Shown: piece after piece, positions 61,264 through 64,000 of the stretch
Position numbering within the stretch: the first letter of the stretch is position 1
How the letters are laid out: the number at the start of each line of letters is the position of its first letter
Assembly: GCA_030625085.1 (NCBI GenBank)
Contig: DAOURK010000001.1
Location: forward strand, 1 to 64,000
Reading direction: 5' to 3'
DNA: 64,000 bases
Origin: Pseudomonadota bacterium
Lineage (GTDB): Bacteria > SZUA-182 > DTGQ01
The notes under the pieces: model-generated
The model's input: the letters and a program-made list of their open reading frames with translations, nothing else
What the model was told of the DNA's origin: nothing
The model's database searches: none
Position numbers and translations under genes: made by a program

Positions 61264-61905
61264 GTGCAATATCAAATTCAACGCGACAGAATGGTTCAAG
61301 ATCAATTGGTAGCCAGGGGTATCAAGGACACTCGGGTTTTACAGGCTATGCGAAAAACTCCCAGGCATTTGTTTGTGGAAGAGGCTTTTGCTATGCGTGC
61401 TTATGGAGATTATCCTTTGCTTATTGGTGAAAAGCAAACTATATCCCAACCATTCATGGTGGGATATATGGTCGAGGCTTTGGCTCTAAACAATAAGGAT
61501 CGGGTACTGGAAATCGGTACGGGGTCAGGTTATCAGACAGCGGTATTAGCGGAAATCTGTCAGAAAGTCTTTTCTATTGAACGGATTAAAAGTTTGGCCA
61601 AAAAGGCGCGTCAATTATTGGAGTCGTTTGGATACCACAATTTTCAAATCCGAATAGATGACGGCAGTATTGGATGGGCTGAGAAAGCCCCATTTGAGGC
61701 CATCATTGTTTCAGCGGCAGCTCCTCAGGTTCCTGCGCCGTTGTGTGAGCAATTAGCTGAAGGAGGTAGATTAGTGATTCCAGTAGGTACGGAAAAATCT
61801 CAAACCTTGCGGTTAATTTATAAGAAAAATGGTGAAATTTTTGAAGAAGAAAAATTTGGCTGTACTTTTGTAAAATTGATTGGTAAATATGGGTGGGAGA
61901 TATAA
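61264..61905 (+). CDS. pcm: Protein-L-isoaspartate O-methyltransferase
   Basis: TISQPFMVGYMVEAL, VLEIGTGSGYQTAVLAEI; GTG start. Confidence 0.96.
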   Translation: MQYQIQRDRMVQDQLVARGIKDTRVLQAMRKTPRHLFVEEAFAMRAYGDYPLLIGEKQTISQPFMVGYMVEALALNNKDRVLEIGTGSGYQTAVLAEICQKVFSIERIKSLAKKARQLLESFGYHNFQIRIDDGSIGWAEKAPFEAIIVSAAAPQVPAPLCEQLAEGGRLVIPVGTEKSQTLRLIYKKNGEIFEEEKFGCTFVKLIGKYGWEI

Positions 61906-61924
61906 TTGTTACACTACCTACTAA

Positions 61925-62247
61925 CCAACCCTTTTTTTTCTGGGCCCTGTATCAAATTACTTGAGAAAATTTTCTTTTTTTGATAAATTTTTATCTGGTT
62001 ATTTAAAAGGACTCAAAATCGCAGTAAACTTATTGAGAAATTAGAATTATTGGGCCTCGCGCTTTTTGTAGCCGTGCCTTTGCCTATTACCGGAGCGTGG
62101 ACAGGAGCAGTAGCTGCTTTCTTATTTCAATTTCGTATCAGGGATGCCTTTTTGGCTATTTGTTTGGGAGTTTTGGTGGCCGGTCTGGTCGTAACCCTGT
62201 CATGTTTAGGTGTGTTGCATTTTATGCCTTTGATTGCAGTGAAGTAA
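61925..62247 (+). pseudogene. Truncated, frameshifted remnant of a small multidrug-export family protein (COG2426/PF06695-like)
   Basis: frame 1 LFFLGPVSNYLRKFSFFDKF (to about 61990), then another frame FIWLFKRTQNRSKLIEKLELLGLALFVAVPLPITGAWTGAVAAFLFQFRIRDAFLAICLGVLVAGLVVTL; N-terminal half absent. Confidence 0.75.
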
Positions 62248-62299
62248 AAGTTTTCATAAAATATATTCATAAAATTCATAAATTATTTTATAAATTAAT

Positions 62300-62373
<74 letters not shown>

Positions 62374-62416
62374 TATCATTCCTTATTTGGCTGATCAATA
62401 TCCCGGATTTTATCCC

Positions 62417-63097
62417 ATGCAAAATTACCTAAAAAAACCTTTTGGAATTATTTTTATTCTGCTTATTTTTGTGGGCTGTTTTTCCCATCCTCAACCCTCT
62501 GCCTGGGCGAAAAAGAGAAAATTTCGTCATAAAGGGGTTTTTCATATTGTCAAAAAGGGACAAACCTTATGGAGGATTGCCAAGACCTATAATATCCCTA
62601 TCCAGAAAATTCGTGCAGCCAACCAATTGAGAAATACTCATCAAATTCAAGCAGGGCAAAAATTATGGATTCCCGGTGCACGGAAAGTGCTTTCAGTGCC
62701 TCCTACCTGTCCGCCTCAAGTTTCTCCCCCGCAATTTTTTTGGCCGCTTAAAGGGAAAATTATTCGAGAGTTTGGCCAATATGGGTTACAGCACTCTGAA
62801 GGGATTGATATCCATGCTCCCATCAACACTTCTGTTAAAGCAGCGTCTGATGGGCGGGTCATTTATGCCGGCAGTGACTTGAAAGGATACGGCAAGGTGA
62901 TTATTATTCAACATAATAGTGGATATTCAACTATTTACGCAAACAATAAAGAAAACCTTGTAAAGGCTTTCATTAAGGTTCAATCCGGGCAAGTTATTGC
63001 CCGAGTTGGGGGAGGTGAGGGGGGAGAAGTCCCTTATTTACATTTTGAAATTCGACATCATCATCAGGCATTAGATCCGATTTCTTTTCTTCGCTAG
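62417..63097 (+). CDS. LysM + M23 peptidase (NlpD/EnvC-like)
   Basis: LysM FHIVKKGQTLWRIAKTYNIPIQKIRAANQL; M23 HSEGIDIHAPINTSVKAASDGRVIYAG...YLHFEIRHHHQALDP; ATG 62417 is the likely start. Confidence 0.9.
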   Translation: MQNYLKKPFGIIFILLIFVGCFSHPQPSAWAKKRKFRHKGVFHIVKKGQTLWRIAKTYNIPIQKIRAANQLRNTHQIQAGQKLWIPGARKVLSVPPTCPPQVSPPQFFWPLKGKIIREFGQYGLQHSEGIDIHAPINTSVKAASDGRVIYAGSDLKGYGKVIIIQHNSGYSTIYANNKENLVKAFIKVQSGQVIARVGGGEGGEVPYLHFEIRHHHQALDPISFLR

Positions 63098-63176
63098 TCG
63101 ATAAAACTATTAAAGGCTAATACATTTGACATTTAATATGGGTTGTTTAACCTAAAACAGGGAACAAATAACAAAA

Positions 63177-64000
63177 ATGTCGGATACTATATGTTCGGAA
63201 AATTTATTTGAAGATAACCTGACAGAGACTAATGAAAATAAGTTTTTTCGAACCGAAGAAGAGTCTTTGACTGATATTGGAGAAGATTACGATGAAGAAG
63301 AGGTACTGGAACAAAAGAGGGGGAAGGCTTATGTTGATCTGGTTCAACAATATTTTACTGATGTAAGCCATTTTCATGTTTTAACAGCCAAGGAAGAGTA
63401 TCATTTGGCGAAAAGCGCCTCCTCGGGTCATGTGGAAGCCAGAGCCGGGATGATCAAAGGGAATCTTCGTTTGGTCGTCAGTATTGCCAAAAGGTATGTA
63501 AATCGAGGCTTGCCATTATTGGATTTGATTGAAGAAGGAAATCTGGGATTGATTAAGGCGGTAGAAAGATATGATCCGGACAGAGGGTTTCGTTTCAGTA
63601 CTTACGCCACCTGGTGGATTAAGCAATCTATTATTCGATCTTTAGCTAAGCATTCAGGTTCAATCCGTTTACCGATCAATGTGGCCGAGATGATTAATCG
63701 ATTTGTTCGGGTTTTACGAAATATGAGTCAAAAACTGGGTCGTGATCCCTCTATTACAGAATTGGCTGAAGCTATGGAATTATCTCCCGAAAAGGTTGAG
63801 CAGTTGTATGATTTACTGCAAAAGGATGTTTCTTTAGATAGCTTTATGGAAGTAAGGGATAATGTTCCCATGAAAAATTTTTTGGAAGATACTACTATTC
63901 CTTCTCCCGATGAATCAACAGCCATGTTTCGACAAAAAGAAGCTATTTCTGTATTACTCAGTTTACTGAATGAACATGAGAATGAAATTATGCGATTACG
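63177..64000 (+). CDS. RNA polymerase sigma factor, RpoS/RpoD-like (partial, runs off window)
   Basis: own translation from ATG 63177: NLRLVVSIAKRYVNRGLPLLDLIEEGNLGLIKAVERYDPDRGFRFSTYATWWIKQSIIRSLAKHSGSIRLP; ORF open at window end, absent from supplied ORF track. Confidence 0.95.
   Translation, partial: MSDTICSENLFEDNLTETNENKFFRTEEESLTDIGEDYDEEEVLEQKRGKAYVDLVQQYFTDVSHFHVLTAKEEYHLAKSASSGHVEARAGMIKGNLRLVVSIAKRYVNRGLPLLDLIEEGNLGLIKAVERYDPDRGFRFSTYATWWIKQSIIRSLAKHSGSIRLPINVAEMINRFVRVLRNMSQKLGRDPSITELAEAMELSPEKVEQLYDLLQKDVSLDSFMEVRDNVPMKNFLEDTTIPSPDESTAMFRQKEAISVLLSLLNEHENEIMRL

Overview
This 64 kb AT-rich bacterial chromosomal window has a Gram-negative, Deltaproteobacteria-like gene order. That lineage impression is inference from synteny, not a placement. 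It opens with four tRNA genes (His, Arg, Lys, Leu), followed by tig-clpP-clpX-lon, der, truA and asnB. A type IV pilus block comes next (four minor pilins/pseudopilins, pilMNOPQ, a large Ig-like secreted protein). It is followed by a PAS histidine kinase and a receiver-GGDEF protein, then the conserved corC / dgkA-PAP2 / ybeY / pgpH / phoH cluster. After that come a LysM lipoprotein, lptG/lptF, a tetraheme cytochrome c3, two M16 peptidases, a subtilase, an IscU-like scaffold, a half-size TauE, a WtpBC/ModBC-type transporter, and a lipid-kinase/sulfate-binding-protein pair. The right end holds a TPR-containing GT-C membrane protein, a methyltransferase, a secreted 13-residue-repeat Gly/Tyr/Met protein, pyrG-kdsA-kdsD-kdsC, a SPOR-like protein, MerR, two tRNA-Pro genes, pcm, an NlpD-like M23 peptidase and an RpoS/RpoD-like sigma factor that runs off the end and is missing from the supplied ORF track. 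I see no CRISPR array, prophage, rRNA or transposase. The most distinctive signals are: (1) at least five families of short palindromic MITE-like repeats, one a 129-bp element nested inside another with a 4-bp target duplication and an uninterrupted copy of the host element elsewhere in the window; (2) a secreted protein built of 13-aa (39-bp) repeats; (3) a 134-nt out-of-frame pgpH/ybeY overlap; (4) a truncated, frameshifted COG2426 remnant between pcm and tRNA-Pro; (5) a lipid kinase translationally coupled to a sulfate-type binding protein. I did not find a clearly new defence or biosynthetic system.
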